Positions 9,417-19,094 are shown, counted from the first letter of the stretch. The stretch: 64,000 nt of DNA from Eubacterium sp. 14-2 (GCF_000403845.2 NZ_KE159567.1:1496911-1560910), one strand, 5' to 3'. A program made the numbers and translations. Notes: a model not told the origin generated them from the letters alone.

Positions 9417-10811
9417 ATGAAAAACTATGATGTAATTATTGTGGGAGCCGGGCCTTCCGGTATTTTCTGTGCATATGAACTGATTCACCAAAAGCCCGAT
9501 ATCCGGGTGCTGATGCTGGAAAAGGGAAGAAGGATTGAAGAACGCCAGTGTCCCAAACGCCAGACAAAAGTCTGTGTGGGATGTAAGCCCTGTGCCATTA
9601 CCACAGGATTTGCAGGAGCAGGGGCTTTTTCCGACGGGAAACTGTCTCTTTCTCCGGATGTGGGCGGGAATCTGCCGGAAATTCTGGGATATGACAGAGC
9701 GGTGGAACTGATACGGGAATCCGACGAGATTTATCTGAAATTCGGTGCGGATACCAGTGTTTACGGTGTGGGAAAAGAAAAAGAAATCCGGGAAATACGC
9801 CGTAAAGCCATCAATGCCAATCTGAAACTGGTAGAATGTCCCATCCGCCATCTGGGCACAGAAGAGGGGTATAAGATTTACATGCGCCTGCAGGAACATC
9901 TGCTGGAGCAGGGAATTGAAATGAAATTCCGTACCATGGTAGAACATATTCTTGTGGAAAACGGCAGAGCCACAGGCGTGGTTACCGACACGGGGGAAAC
10001 ATTTTACGGGACAGAGATTGTCTGCGCCATCGGAAGAGAAGGAGCAGACTGGTTCAGCCATGTGTGCCGGGAACAGAATATCGAGACGAAAGTAGGTACG
10101 GTGGATATCGGAGTCCGGGTGGAAGTCCGGGATGAGGTGATGGAATTTCTGAATCAGAATCTCTATGAGGCCAAGCTGGTATACCATACGCCTACCTTTG
10201 ATGATAAAGTGAGAACTTTCTGTACCAATCCTTCCGGAGAGGTAGCCACGGAATACTACGATAACGGTCTGGCAGTAGTAAACGGCCATGCCTATAAATC
10301 TCAGGATTTGAAAACCAGCAATACAAATTTTGCACTGCTGGTTTCCAAGAATTTTACAAAACCCTTTAAGACGCCTATTGAATATGGAAAGCAGATTGCT
10401 CAGCTGTCCAATATGCTCTGCGACGGAAGAATTCTGGTGCAGACTTTCGGTGATTTCCGCCGGGGGAGACGTACCACAGAAGAACGACTCTGCAGAAATA
10501 ATCTCATACCCACCCTGAAAGATGCGGTACCGGGGGACCTGTCACTGGTATTTCCCCATCGTATCATGGTGGATATTGAGGAAATGATTTTTGCACTGGA
10601 CAAAGTGACCCCAGGGATTGCCAGCGACGAGACACTGCTTTATGGAGTAGAAGTGAAATTTTATTCCAATAAAGTGGTTGTAAACCGGGAGTTTGAAACA
10701 AACGTTCCTGGTCTGAGAGCTATCGGTGACGGAGCTTCTGTAACCAGAGGCCTGCAGCAGGCTTCTGCCAACGGGTTAAGCGTGGCCCGCAGTATTCTGG
10801 AGAAAATGTAA
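9417..10811 (+). CDS. NAD(P)/FAD-dependent oxidoreductase
   Basis: 464-aa flavoprotein. The N-terminal dinucleotide-binding loop is VIIVGAGPSGIFCAYEL. Near residue 45 a cysteine group (CPKR, then CVGCKPC) is followed by a glycine-rich FAGAGAFSDGK segment typical of the large 'FAD-dependent protein' group in Clostridia. A second FAD contact, AIGDGASVTRGLQQA, lies near the C-terminus. Substrate unknown. The ATG has a GACAGGAG site. The following lipoprotein gene starts about 20 bases downstream. Confidence 0.88.
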   Translation: MKNYDVIIVGAGPSGIFCAYELIHQKPDIRVLMLEKGRRIEERQCPKRQTKVCVGCKPCAITTGFAGAGAFSDGKLSLSPDVGGNLPEILGYDRAVELIRESDEIYLKFGADTSVYGVGKEKEIREIRRKAINANLKLVECPIRHLGTEEGYKIYMRLQEHLLEQGIEMKFRTMVEHILVENGRATGVVTDTGETFYGTEIVCAIGREGADWFSHVCREQNIETKVGTVDIGVRVEVRDEVMEFLNQNLYEAKLVYHTPTFDDKVRTFCTNPSGEVATEYYDNGLAVVNGHAYKSQDLKTSNTNFALLVSKNFTKPFKTPIEYGKQIAQLSNMLCDGRILVQTFGDFRRGRRTTEERLCRNNLIPTLKDAVPGDLSLVFPHRIMVDIEEMIFALDKVTPGIASDETLLYGVEVKFYSNKVVVNREFETNVPGLRAIGDGASVTRGLQQASANGLSVARSILEKM

Positions 10812-10831
10812 ATTAGCAGGTGAAATTACCA

Positions 10832-11905
10832 ATGAAAAGATATGTAGATACACAGAGGAATCAGTCTGTCACAGGACGGGCTGTATCGTGGACAGGAATG
10901 TTAAAGCACAGGTTTCTTACCTGTATCAGGAAATATGGAATGCTGGCAGGCTGTATGATACTTGTTTTAAATCTGTCAGGATGTAAACTGGGAAATACAC
11001 AGGTAATGGTGGGCGGCGATTTCAGTGACAACGAAGTGTTTAAAATGAAAGATATCGTCTGCACTCTGCCGGAGGCCAGAGTTGTGCTGACCAATTATCA
11101 GAACATGTATGCCACCATGTATGGCATTGATTTGTGGAACCATGAATTTCCCGACAATGATCTGGAAAAATATGTGAAAGATCTGACCATTTCCAGGCTG
11201 GCTCAGATTATGGCCATGGATTTTCTGGCAGAAGAGAAAGGAATTAAGCTGTCAGAAGAAGAAGAAGGAAAAATCAAAGAGGCTGCAAAGGAATATTTTG
11301 ACTCTCTGAATGATGCGGAACTGGAGTATATGCATGTGAAACAGGGCGATATAGAGGCTCTTTATACCCGCTATGGACTTGCCAACAAGCTCTATACCCA
11401 TCTGACTCAGGGAGTGGACGATGAGGTCAGCGACGACGAGGCCAGAATTATGGAGGCCCAGCAGATATTTGTGACAGACGATGAGAAAGCAAAAACTGTG
11501 GAAAAACAGCTGAAGGAAGGTTCGGATTTTCTTTCTGTTGCCAATATTTACAATGAAGCTCCGGAAACAGAGGTTACTTTCGGAAGAACAGATGTACCGC
11601 CGGAAGTGGAGGAAGTGGCCTTTTCTCTGGAAAATGACCAGGTCAGCGACAGGATAACAACAGAAAAAGGAAGCTATTTCCTGAAATGTATCAATCATTA
11701 TAATCAGGAAAAGACGGACGACCACAAATCTGTGATTCTGGAGAAACGGAGAAAAGAGGCCTTTGACGACGTATACAGTGAATTTCTTACCACTCTTTCT
11801 TCGGAATTTAACGAAAAAGTCTGGAAAGAAGTGAAAGTGGAAATAAAGAAAGAAGTAAAGACAGATCAGTTTTTTGATGTGTATGAAAAACACTGTAACT
11901 GGTGA
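10832..11905 (+). CDS. PrsA/SurA-like peptidyl-prolyl isomerase lipoprotein
   Basis: Extracytoplasmic foldase. The N-terminal hydrophobic segment ends in the lipobox LNLSGC, so the mature protein should be lipid-anchored on the outer face of the membrane. A SurA-type helical N domain follows. A degenerate parvulin domain (QQIFVTDDEKAK to KGSYFLKCINHY) lies at about residues 210-295. The ATG at 10832 is preferred to the in-frame GTG at 10820, because the only AGG-rich ribosome site overlaps that GTG. 357 aa. Transcription probably ends at the hairpin 50 bases downstream. Confidence 0.82.
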   Translation: MKRYVDTQRNQSVTGRAVSWTGMLKHRFLTCIRKYGMLAGCMILVLNLSGCKLGNTQVMVGGDFSDNEVFKMKDIVCTLPEARVVLTNYQNMYATMYGIDLWNHEFPDNDLEKYVKDLTISRLAQIMAMDFLAEEKGIKLSEEEEGKIKEAAKEYFDSLNDAELEYMHVKQGDIEALYTRYGLANKLYTHLTQGVDDEVSDDEARIMEAQQIFVTDDEKAKTVEKQLKEGSDFLSVANIYNEAPETEVTFGRTDVPPEVEEVAFSLENDQVSDRITTEKGSYFLKCINHYNQEKTDDHKSVILEKRRKEAFDDVYSEFLTTLSSEFNEKVWKEVKVEIKKEVKTDQFFDVYEKHCNW

Positions 11906-11952
11906 AATGTCAGATATCAATATATTGTGCGAATTTGCAAAGCGTATCAGAA

Positions 11953-11992
11953 CAGGCAGTCCCCTCAGAAACGGAGAGGACTGCCTGTTTTT
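11953..11992 (+). terminator. Rho-independent terminator after the PrsA-like gene
   Basis: Arms CAGGCAGTCC (11953-11962) and GGACTGCCTG (11978-11987) are perfectly complementary and are followed directly by five T residues. This is a clear intrinsic terminator on the + strand. Confidence 0.9.
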
Positions 11993-12135
11993 AATTCTAC
12001 AGGAAATTCCTCTGGATTTCCTGTAGAATTAAAAACAATGATGCGCAGCTCGCGGGGGCGATGTTTATTGCTACGCAATCCGCTCGCGCGCAGAGAATGC
12101 GCTATGCGCATTCTTTTTTCTCTTACAGGAAATAC
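11991..12135 (+). repeat. Dispersed intergenic hairpin repeat, copy 1
   Basis: Begins with a perfect 17-bp inverted repeat (11991-12007 and 12016-12032) with an 8-base loop and the motif CAGGAAAT/ATTTCCTG. A core follows that contains ATGATGCGCAGCTCG and GCAATCCGCTCGCGCG. The same layout recurs at 18854, 23806 (inverted) and 57199. No coding capacity is apparent. Confidence 0.85.
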
Positions 12136-12137
12136 CT

Positions 12138-13811
12138 TTAATGTGAAACCGTCACAAACTGCTCTGTAAACTGCTGATAAGGGCAGGGTTTTCCAAAGTA
12201 AAAACCCTGGATATAGTCAGGAGAAAGATGCTGAATCCGGTTCCGTTCATCCTCGGTTTCGATTCCTTCCACGCAGACATTCAGGTTCAGCGTATGTACC
12301 ATACCGCTGATTAAATCCAGCAGATTGTATTCATAGTCGTTGGCCAGGGCTTTGGCTGTGAAAGAACGGTCAATTTTGATAATATCCGGCCGCAGGTCGT
12401 GAAGGTAGTGGAAGTTGGAATATCCGGTTCCAAAATCGTCCAGAGCAAGGCGGATGCCTTTTTCTTTTAATTTTGCCAGAAGCCTGGTAAAATGAGGATT
12501 GGATTCCAGCAGGCCGCTTTCAGTCAGCTCCACAATTACATTGGAGGGAGAAACCTCCTGTCTTGCAGCAGCAGCCACGATATCGTTGATAATGTCGCTT
12601 TTAATCACCTGCACATAAGATACATTGATACTGATACGGAAATCGGGAATCCGGGACGCAATCTTTTTGCAGGCGGCAAGGGCCTGTTCTAACATCCAGC
12701 GGCCTACCGGAATAATCAGCCCTGTTTCCTCCAGAATCGGAATAAATTCTCCCGGAGAAATCATATTGCCATCGGGAGAGTGAAAGCGCATCAGGGCTTC
12801 TGCTCCGTATAAAGTATTGGAGTCGGCATGGAACAGAGGCTGGAAATAAGCCTCAAAGCCCTTACAGTCGTCGTAAACTGCCTGACGGAGAAACTGGGTC
12901 AGTTTTTTGCGTTTCAGAAACTGTTCATAATCTTCTTCCTGGAAACGATAGCAGCGGTTTTTGCCCTGACGTTTGGCCTCATTCAGAGAAAATTCCGAGA
13001 GCTTCATTACATTGGTGTAGGCAAAATCTTTGATATTGGAGATTTCCAGAATACCTCCGGATATGGTAAAGACTGCTTCGTAGTGATTTTCTTCCACAAA
13101 ACGTACAATATTATGCTGAATCTGTCTGTACAATTTTCCCGCTTCCTGATAAGTTCCTCCCTGAAAATCCAGAACCAGAAATTCATCTGCCACCACACGG
13201 TAGAGCTTCTGGGAGGGAGTGATACATCTGGCAATGCATTCTGCAGTCTGACGCAGAACCATGTCCCCATATTCAATGCCCAGTTTTTCGTTGATTTCCT
13301 TAAAGTCGTCCATGCCAAGACGCAGTAAAAATCCTTCCGGAAAAGGAGCGGGAGTCTTGTGCAGATAAGCCTGGAGGCTGGAAGAACCCAACAGGCCGCT
13401 TACGTTGTCTGCTTTTTGTCTGGCGCCGATTTCATTGATACAGCCAATCATGTACAGAGCCTGTTCCTTATTCCGGACCACATAGCCCCTGCAGTTAATC
13501 CATACAGGTTGTCCATCCAGATCCAGCCAGCGGTATTCCAGGTTGTGAAAACTGCGTTCCCCGGCCAGGAGTTCGTTCAGATCCTCCTGCAATGGCTCCA
13601 GGTCCGGAGGATAAACAAACAGTCCATGGGTGCGGACCACGTCCCGAAAGGTGTTGTCCGGAATGGAAAAACGCTGTCTGGCATGAGGAGATATATAGTA
13701 AAAGTCATTGATAAAATCATAGACATACAGGTAATCGTCCATGCAGGGGTGCAGCAGATCAATTACTTTACAGAGCTGTTCAACGGTAATTTCCTGAAAA
13801 TTTTGCTCCAA
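12138..13811 (-). CDS. Cyclic-di-GMP phosphodiesterase with PAS and degenerate GGDEF domains
   Basis: 557 aa. The N-terminal PAS-like sensor is about residues 1-130. The central GGDEF-type domain has lost the GGDEF motif (VADEF near residue 208), so cyclase activity is unlikely. The C-terminal EAL domain keeps the expected catalytic set: EALMRF, ISINVS, ELTES, LALDDFGTGYS, IIKIDRSF, CVEGIET and the final QGFYFGKP. It should hydrolyse c-di-GMP to pGpG. No transmembrane segment is evident, so it is likely cytosolic. The ATG at 13811 has an AGGAGG site. It is transcribed alone, converging on the PrsA-like gene. Confidence 0.92.
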   Translation of the reverse strand: MEQNFQEITVEQLCKVIDLLHPCMDDYLYVYDFINDFYYISPHARQRFSIPDNTFRDVVRTHGLFVYPPDLEPLQEDLNELLAGERSFHNLEYRWLDLDGQPVWINCRGYVVRNKEQALYMIGCINEIGARQKADNVSGLLGSSSLQAYLHKTPAPFPEGFLLRLGMDDFKEINEKLGIEYGDMVLRQTAECIARCITPSQKLYRVVADEFLVLDFQGGTYQEAGKLYRQIQHNIVRFVEENHYEAVFTISGGILEISNIKDFAYTNVMKLSEFSLNEAKRQGKNRCYRFQEEDYEQFLKRKKLTQFLRQAVYDDCKGFEAYFQPLFHADSNTLYGAEALMRFHSPDGNMISPGEFIPILEETGLIIPVGRWMLEQALAACKKIASRIPDFRISINVSYVQVIKSDIINDIVAAAARQEVSPSNVIVELTESGLLESNPHFTRLLAKLKEKGIRLALDDFGTGYSNFHYLHDLRPDIIKIDRSFTAKALANDYEYNLLDLISGMVHTLNLNVCVEGIETEDERNRIQHLSPDYIQGFYFGKPCPYQQFTEQFVTVSH

Positions 13812-13979
13812 TTCTCATTCCTCCTGTAAAAATTTTTTCTTTTCGTTCAATACAAAACAGTTATCTTTATTATATTTTATATTTTTGTGGAATGCAACAG
13901 CTATTTACGCACAAAACCGGGTTGTAAACAGCAGATTGTACAAAAAAATCTGCTGTCTGGGAAAGGAGTGGTTCCGGCA

Positions 13980-14016
13980 TGTAAAAATCCCATCGCAAAG
14001 CGACGGGATTTTTACA
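13980..14016 (-). terminator. Terminator downstream of htpG (bidirectional hairpin)
   Basis: Perfect arms TGTAAAAATCCC (13980-13991) and GGGATTTTTACA (14005-14016). On the - strand the hairpin ends in a T run 26 bases after the htpG stop codon. The + strand is equally T-rich, so it could work both ways. Confidence 0.85.
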
Positions 14017-14042
14017 TGCAATACTGCATGGACGGTATACTA

Positions 14043-16118
14043 TTATTTTGTCAGAAGCATCATAATCTGATTGCTTCTTAATATAAATTTGCTCATGGCT
14101 TCTGTGGACAGGGGGTGGTTGCTCAGTACAGCCAGGTCATAAAGCTGTTCGCAGAATACAGGTACATGTTCGGAATCTCTGTTGTTCAGAATATACTGAA
14201 CCAGTGCATTTCCGGTATTTAATACCAGGGTCTGGTCTCCGCCGAACATGGAAGGATCCATGCCTGCCATACCATACATTTTCATCATATCCTGCATTCT
14301 CCGTCCTTCTTCTGAGAGGGTGAGGACAGAAGCAATATCTGCATTTTTCAGTTTTTCCACAGAAACGTTCAGCTTTTCATTTCCCAGAGCTTTGCGGAAG
14401 GTTTCCGTAAGGGTCTCTCTGGCTTCCTTCAGTTCTTCCTCGGAAACTTCTTCTTTCAGAGATTCTGTCAGGTCAGCGTCAATGCGGACAAATCTGACTT
14501 TTTCATTTCTGCGCTCTAACTGAGTGATGAAAGAGGTATCAATGTTATGATCCAGAATTACCGCGTCCATGCCCTGCTCTTTGAACATGTTAATGTACTG
14601 TCCCTGCTGCTGAACATCCGTTACATAGTAAACGGGTTTGCGGGTATCTTTTTCCGTATCTTCTTCATTTTCTGCCTGTTCAGATTCAGCAGAAGATTCC
14701 GTCTGTTCTGTTTCAGAAGAAGCGTCAGCTTCCGGTTCTTCCACCTTCAGACATTCCGGAAGGGTCAGATATTTGTCCTCCAGGTTCTTAAAGAGGATGT
14801 AATCATTCATTTTGTCGCAGAATTTCTCATCTTTCAGGCAGCCGAATTTGATAAAGGGGCTGATGTCGTCCCAGTATTTCTCATAGGATTCCTTGTCGGT
14901 TTTGCACATGCCACTTAATTTGTCTGCCACTTTTTTCGTGATATAATCTGAAATTTTCTGAACAAATCCGTCGTTCTGCAGTGCACTTCTGGATACATTC
15001 AGAGGCAGATCCGGGCAGTCGATAACGCCTTTTAACAGCATCAGAAATTCAGGAATCACTTCTTTGATATTGTCTGCAATAAATACCTGGTTGTTGTACA
15101 GCTTGATGGTTCCATCGATGGAATCATATTCCGTGTTGATTTTCGGGAAATACAGGATACCTTTTAAGTTAAAGGGATAGTCCATGTTAAGGTGAATCCA
15201 GAACAGGGGCTCTTTGTAATCCTGGAATACTTTCCGGTAGAAGGTTTTGTATTCCTCATCGGTACATTCGTTGGGATGTTTGCTCCAGAGGGGATGGGTA
15301 TCGTTCAAAGCCACCGGACGTTTCACGATTTTGGCTTTTTCTGTTCGGGGAGATACTTCCACCTGTTCTTTGGTTCCGTCTTCATTTTCTTTTTCTTCAA
15401 ATTTGGCTTCTTCCACAATAGTCTCGATGACAGTATCTTTTTCTGTTACTTCATCGGCAGGGATTGTCTCATATTCAGGCTCGGCGTTTTCTTTTTCCAG
15501 GAAAATCGGTGTAGGCATGAAAGAGCAGTATTTCTCAATCACTTCTCTTGCCCGGTATTCATTGGCGAACTCCAGACAGTCCTCATTCAGGAATAAAGTA
15601 ATTTCTGTTCCAACGGTATCTTTAGAGCCGTCGGACATGTCGAATTCTGTGCCTCCGTCGCATTCCCAGTGAACGGGAACTGCGTCTTTCTGCCAGGAAA
15701 GGGTATCAATGTGCACGGCATCCGCCACCATAAAAGCGGAGTAGAAGCCCAGTCCGAAATGACCGATAATCTGTTCCTCGCTGGCTTTGTCCTTATATTT
15801 TTCCAGAAAATCCGTAGCGCCGGAGAAAGCAATCTGATTGATGTATTCTTCCACTTCGTCGGCAGTCATGCCAAGACCGTTATCAATGAATTTCAGCGTT
15901 TTTTCTTCCGGGTTTACCACGATCCGGATTTTCGGCTCAAAATCCTGCGGCAGGTCATATTCCCCCATCAGATCCAGTTTCTTTAATTTGGTAATGGCGT
16001 CGCATCCGTTGGAAATCAGTTCCCGGTAGAAAATGTCATGGTCGGAATACAGCCATTTTTTTATAATAGGAAAAATGTTGTCACTGTTGATGGAAAGGTT
16101 TCCATGTCTGTTGCTCAT
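14043..16118 (-). CDS. htpG: Molecular chaperone HtpG (Hsp90)
   Basis: Dimeric ATP-dependent chaperone. The N-terminal GHKL ATPase motifs are clear: ELISNGCDAITKL (near residue 35), DNGLGM and GHFGLGFYSAFM. Middle and C-terminal domains are complete at 691 aa. Two additions make it longer than the ~625-aa E. coli type. One is a Glu-rich stretch near residues 225-260. The other is an acidic Ser/Glu/Thr-rich insert near residues 462-495, lying in the - strand gene around bases 14630-14735. A good AAGGAG ribosome site precedes the ATG. A sigma-A type promoter and a CIRCE lie upstream. Confidence 0.97.
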   Translation of the reverse strand: MSNRHGNLSINSDNIFPIIKKWLYSDHDIFYRELISNGCDAITKLKKLDLMGEYDLPQDFEPKIRIVVNPEEKTLKFIDNGLGMTADEVEEYINQIAFSGATDFLEKYKDKASEEQIIGHFGLGFYSAFMVADAVHIDTLSWQKDAVPVHWECDGGTEFDMSDGSKDTVGTEITLFLNEDCLEFANEYRAREVIEKYCSFMPTPIFLEKENAEPEYETIPADEVTEKDTVIETIVEEAKFEEKENEDGTKEQVEVSPRTEKAKIVKRPVALNDTHPLWSKHPNECTDEEYKTFYRKVFQDYKEPLFWIHLNMDYPFNLKGILYFPKINTEYDSIDGTIKLYNNQVFIADNIKEVIPEFLMLLKGVIDCPDLPLNVSRSALQNDGFVQKISDYITKKVADKLSGMCKTDKESYEKYWDDISPFIKFGCLKDEKFCDKMNDYILFKNLEDKYLTLPECLKVEEPEADASSETEQTESSAESEQAENEEDTEKDTRKPVYYVTDVQQQGQYINMFKEQGMDAVILDHNIDTSFITQLERRNEKVRFVRIDADLTESLKEEVSEEELKEARETLTETFRKALGNEKLNVSVEKLKNADIASVLTLSEEGRRMQDMMKMYGMAGMDPSMFGGDQTLVLNTGNALVQYILNNRDSEHVPVFCEQLYDLAVLSNHPLSTEAMSKFILRSNQIMMLLTK

Positions 16119-16169
16119 AATGATTACACTCCTTTATTATTTTCTATACAAAATTATAACCTGAAATAG

Positions 16170-16198
16170 ATTGTAATCCCTGATTTTTAAAAAGTCAA
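16170..16198 (-). promoter_or_regulatory. htpG promoter
   Basis: On the - strand, -35 TTGACT (16193-16198) and -10 TACAAT (16170-16175) are separated by exactly 17 bases. The ATG of htpG lies about 52 bases downstream of the -10. This is a near-consensus sigma-A promoter. Confidence 0.85.
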
Positions 16199-16205
16199 CA
16201 GAAAA

Positions 16206-16232
16206 TTAGCACTCTTTTTAAATGAGTGCTAA
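16206..16232 (-). promoter_or_regulatory. CIRCE operator (HrcA binding site) upstream of htpG
   Basis: Perfect match to the CIRCE consensus: TTAGCACTC (16206-16214), nine bases, GAGTGCTAA (16224-16232). It sits seven bases upstream of the htpG -35 box. CIRCE is known as the HrcA operator of class I heat-shock genes; its use on htpG here is an inference from position. Confidence 0.95.
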
Positions 16233-16376
16233 CAAAATGCGGAAAATCCAGAGAAATCAGGGGTTTGGGAAATTATTAAAAGTTTATAAACAAAATAAGT
16301 CTTTCCTGACAGTTCTGTTTTGTTTATACTGTAATCAGACAGAAGAAGATTTTCATGAATGCAAAGGAGAAAAGAA

Positions 16377-17489
16377 ATGTGGATGTTGATTTTGGGAGCT
16401 CTGCTTCTGGGAACATTGCTGGGCATTGTGTATCTGGGAAATCGGTTTTCCGGATTTTATATGGCAGGAAGGCAGGAAAAAGGACGGAAATTTTTCCGGT
16501 TTCTGACGGGGCTTCTTCCTGTTCTGCTTATTTTTGCGGTTACAGGGGTGGTTTTTGGGCCCATCAACGGGGAAATCTGTATTTTACACATGGTGGTAAT
16601 CTGGCTGTTATGTGACGGGGTCAGTTATCTTGTAGAAAAGAAGCGGGGAAAAACCTTTATGCGGTACTATGCCGGCATGTGCGCACTGGCCATTACGGCC
16701 CTTTATCTTTCCTGGGGCTGGTATCAGGCAAATCATGTCTGGCGGAAAGCGTATGGGATTGCAACAGAAAAGCAGGTGGGAAGACTGCGGGTGGTACAGT
16801 TTGCAGATTCCCATGTGGGCAATATCCTTTACGGAGAAAAATTCACAGAGCAGATAAAGGCCATACAGTCTGAAAAGCCGGATATTGTGGTGATAACGGG
16901 AGATTATATAGATGACGACACTTCAAAAGAGGATATGATTGCCGCATGTGAGGCCCTTGGTACCCTGAAAACCACTTATGGGGTGTATTATGTTTTCGGA
17001 AATCATGACAGAGGTTATTATGGTCCGGAGTACCGGGGTTACAGCGGAGAGGATCTGGTGGCCGAACTGGAAAAAAATAACGTAACGGTACTTGAGGATG
17101 AAGTGGTTGTGTTGGACAGCCGTTTTTACCTGATTGGAAGGCAGGACCGTTCCGGGGACAGTCAGGGAGGAGGAAGAGCTTCCATGGAAGAACTGACCGA
17201 AGGGCTGGATTCGGAGAAATACAGTATTGTTCTGGACCATCAGCCCCATGATTATGAAAATCAGGCGGCCGCGGGAGTGGATCTGGTGCTGTCAGGCCAT
17301 ACCCATGGGGGACAGCTGTTTCCATTTAACCATATGGGGGAGTGGACAGGGATTGATGATAAAACCTATGGTCTGGAAAGGCGTAAACAGACAGATTTTA
17401 TTGTAACTTCCGGGATTTCTGACTGGGCTGTTAAGTTCAGAACCGGGTGCAGGGCAGAGTATGTGGTGATTGATATACAGGAAAACTGA
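16377..17489 (+). CDS. Membrane-anchored metallophosphoesterase
   Basis: 370 aa from the ATG behind AAAGGAGA. The first ~120 residues hold three or four hydrophobic segments, so the catalytic part is membrane-tethered. The calcineurin-like metal-binding set follows: FADSHVG, ITGDYIDD, VFGNHDRG and LSGHTHGGQLFP, in the usual order and spacing. Relatives include YkuE-type phosphoesterases that act on lipid or nucleotide phosphates; the substrate is not inferable. The GHKL kinase gene starts 12 bases downstream. Confidence 0.88.
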   Translation: MWMLILGALLLGTLLGIVYLGNRFSGFYMAGRQEKGRKFFRFLTGLLPVLLIFAVTGVVFGPINGEICILHMVVIWLLCDGVSYLVEKKRGKTFMRYYAGMCALAITALYLSWGWYQANHVWRKAYGIATEKQVGRLRVVQFADSHVGNILYGEKFTEQIKAIQSEKPDIVVITGDYIDDDTSKEDMIAACEALGTLKTTYGVYYVFGNHDRGYYGPEYRGYSGEDLVAELEKNNVTVLEDEVVVLDSRFYLIGRQDRSGDSQGGGRASMEELTEGLDSEKYSIVLDHQPHDYENQAAAGVDLVLSGHTHGGQLFPFNHMGEWTGIDDKTYGLERRKQTDFIVTSGISDWAVKFRTGCRAEYVVIDIQEN

Positions 17490-17501
17490 CAGGAGATTAT
17501 T

Positions 17502-18806
17502 ATGAATGCGCTGATAACAAATATTATAAACAATGTGTTTCACGGGATCTGGTTCTACTGTATTCTGCTGGAGCCGAAATACAGCAGAAGAAGGTCAGTG
17601 GCAACTTTGGCAGGTACAACGCTGTTTTTTCAGGCTGTAGTGCTGGCAATGCGGTATTTTCTGGCAGATATGCCTTATGGAGGCACCGGCATCATGCTGC
17701 GGTATCTGGCAGGATATTTTCTTGCAACTTTTATCTTTGGCGGCGTGTATATTTTTTGTCTTTCCGCCTCCCATCCGGTAAAATCCCTGTTTCTGGTTTC
17801 TGCTTATTTATGTTTCTGGACCCTGCTTTATATCACGATTTCCATTGTTACAAGAACCACTTCCGGTGCGGGAACTCTGGAAATCTGGCTGCTTCGCATC
17901 GGGCTGAATATATTTTTCATGGCACTGTATTACGGGATGTTCAGGAAGCGTCTCCTGCGTGTTTATCAGGGCGTAAGGAGCGGGTACGGGACGGTTGCGG
18001 CTATTTCCCTGATGGCGTTTGTTATTATGACACTTTTGATTATCTATAATGACAATATGAAAAACCGGGATAATCTTTATCTGGTAATTCTGATTTTACT
18101 GTGCGGCTTTATGGCGTCAGTATATATTCTGCTGTTTCTTTTCATTGCCCGGTCAGATCAGGCTTATCATTTAAAACAGATGCAGTTTCATGAAAAATTT
18201 CTGATGGCCCAGATTGATTCCTATGAAGAGATGAAACAGAGCATGAAAAGGACGAGACATGATTTCAGACATCATAATCTTGTGGTGGCGGAATATGCCA
18301 GAAACAGGGATTACCAGGGAATCCTGAATTATCTGCAGGAATATGATGACAGGGAAATGGAAACCTATGCCAATATTTTCTGTGAAAACCATGCAGTCAA
18401 CAATGTGGTTTCCTCTTATGTGGACCGGGCAGAGCAGAATCATATTGAAGTGGACACGGATATCCGGCTAGGAGAGCTGAAAGAAATTTCTGATTATGAT
18501 CTGGTATCCATTTTTGCAAATATCCTGGAAAATGCTCTGATAGCCTGTACAAAAACAGAACACGAGCGATGGATTCACATTTTTGCAGAGCAGAAGGGGA
18601 AAAAGCTGGTGCTGGCGTGCGAAAATACCTGTACCGGGGAGGTTATATTTGAAGACGGGCTGCCCAGGAACAGGGAGCGTGATGGAGTAGGCGTGGAAAG
18701 TATCCTGAACTCTGCCAGGCAGTATGGGGGGAATGTGGATTTTTCTGTTTCGGAAGGTGTTTTTACCTGCCGTGTGATCCTTAATAATTTCCGGTTAAAG
18801 GGTTGA
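17502..18806 (+). CDS. AgrC-like sensor histidine kinase (GHKL), orphan
   Basis: 434 aa. About six hydrophobic segments fill residues 1-225. An HPK10-like dimerisation box with RHDFRHHN follows near residue 250. The GHKL ATPase N box is NILENALIAC near 340, and the glycine box DGVGVESIL lies near 393. This layout matches AgrC/VirS-type kinases that usually partner a LytTR response regulator and often sense peptides. No regulator or peptide gene adjoins it. The nearest LytTR genes in the window are at 47.7 and 56.1 kb. Confidence 0.88.
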   Translation: MNALITNIINNVFHGIWFYCILLEPKYSRRRSVATLAGTTLFFQAVVLAMRYFLADMPYGGTGIMLRYLAGYFLATFIFGGVYIFCLSASHPVKSLFLVSAYLCFWTLLYITISIVTRTTSGAGTLEIWLLRIGLNIFFMALYYGMFRKRLLRVYQGVRSGYGTVAAISLMAFVIMTLLIIYNDNMKNRDNLYLVILILLCGFMASVYILLFLFIARSDQAYHLKQMQFHEKFLMAQIDSYEEMKQSMKRTRHDFRHHNLVVAEYARNRDYQGILNYLQEYDDREMETYANIFCENHAVNNVVSSYVDRAEQNHIEVDTDIRLGELKEISDYDLVSIFANILENALIACTKTEHERWIHIFAEQKGKKLVLACENTCTGEVIFEDGLPRNRERDGVGVESILNSARQYGGNVDFSVSEGVFTCRVILNNFRLKG

Positions 18807-18853
18807 CCGGGAGAAAAAGGAAAGGTAAAATAGCAGTTAAAACATATGTTTTC

Positions 18854-18985
18854 TTTTTATCTTACAGGAAAGACCTTGTCATGCTGACGTGTGAAAGTAT
18901 TTCCTGTAAGATAAAAAACAATGATGCGCAGCTCGTGCGAATAGAAGATGTCGCTAAAGCGACTGCACTCGGCGCAGCAAACCGT
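18854..18985 (+). repeat. Dispersed intergenic hairpin repeat, copy 2
   Basis: Perfect 18-bp arms at 18854-18871 and 18900-18917 around a 28-base loop, then AACAATGATGCGCAGCTCG as in copies 1 and 4. The distal half of the core is diverged. Followed by a further short inverted repeat, AGTGGGC/GCCCACT, at 19022-19037. Confidence 0.8.
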
Positions 18986-19094
18986 CCAGGTCCCTCATGA
19001 GTGAGGGGGTAGGGGAGCTGAAGTGGGCCTGCCCACTTTGTTCTTGAAATACATTGTCACGTTAAAGTGTGAAAAAGACAGGAGTGTACCGGTT

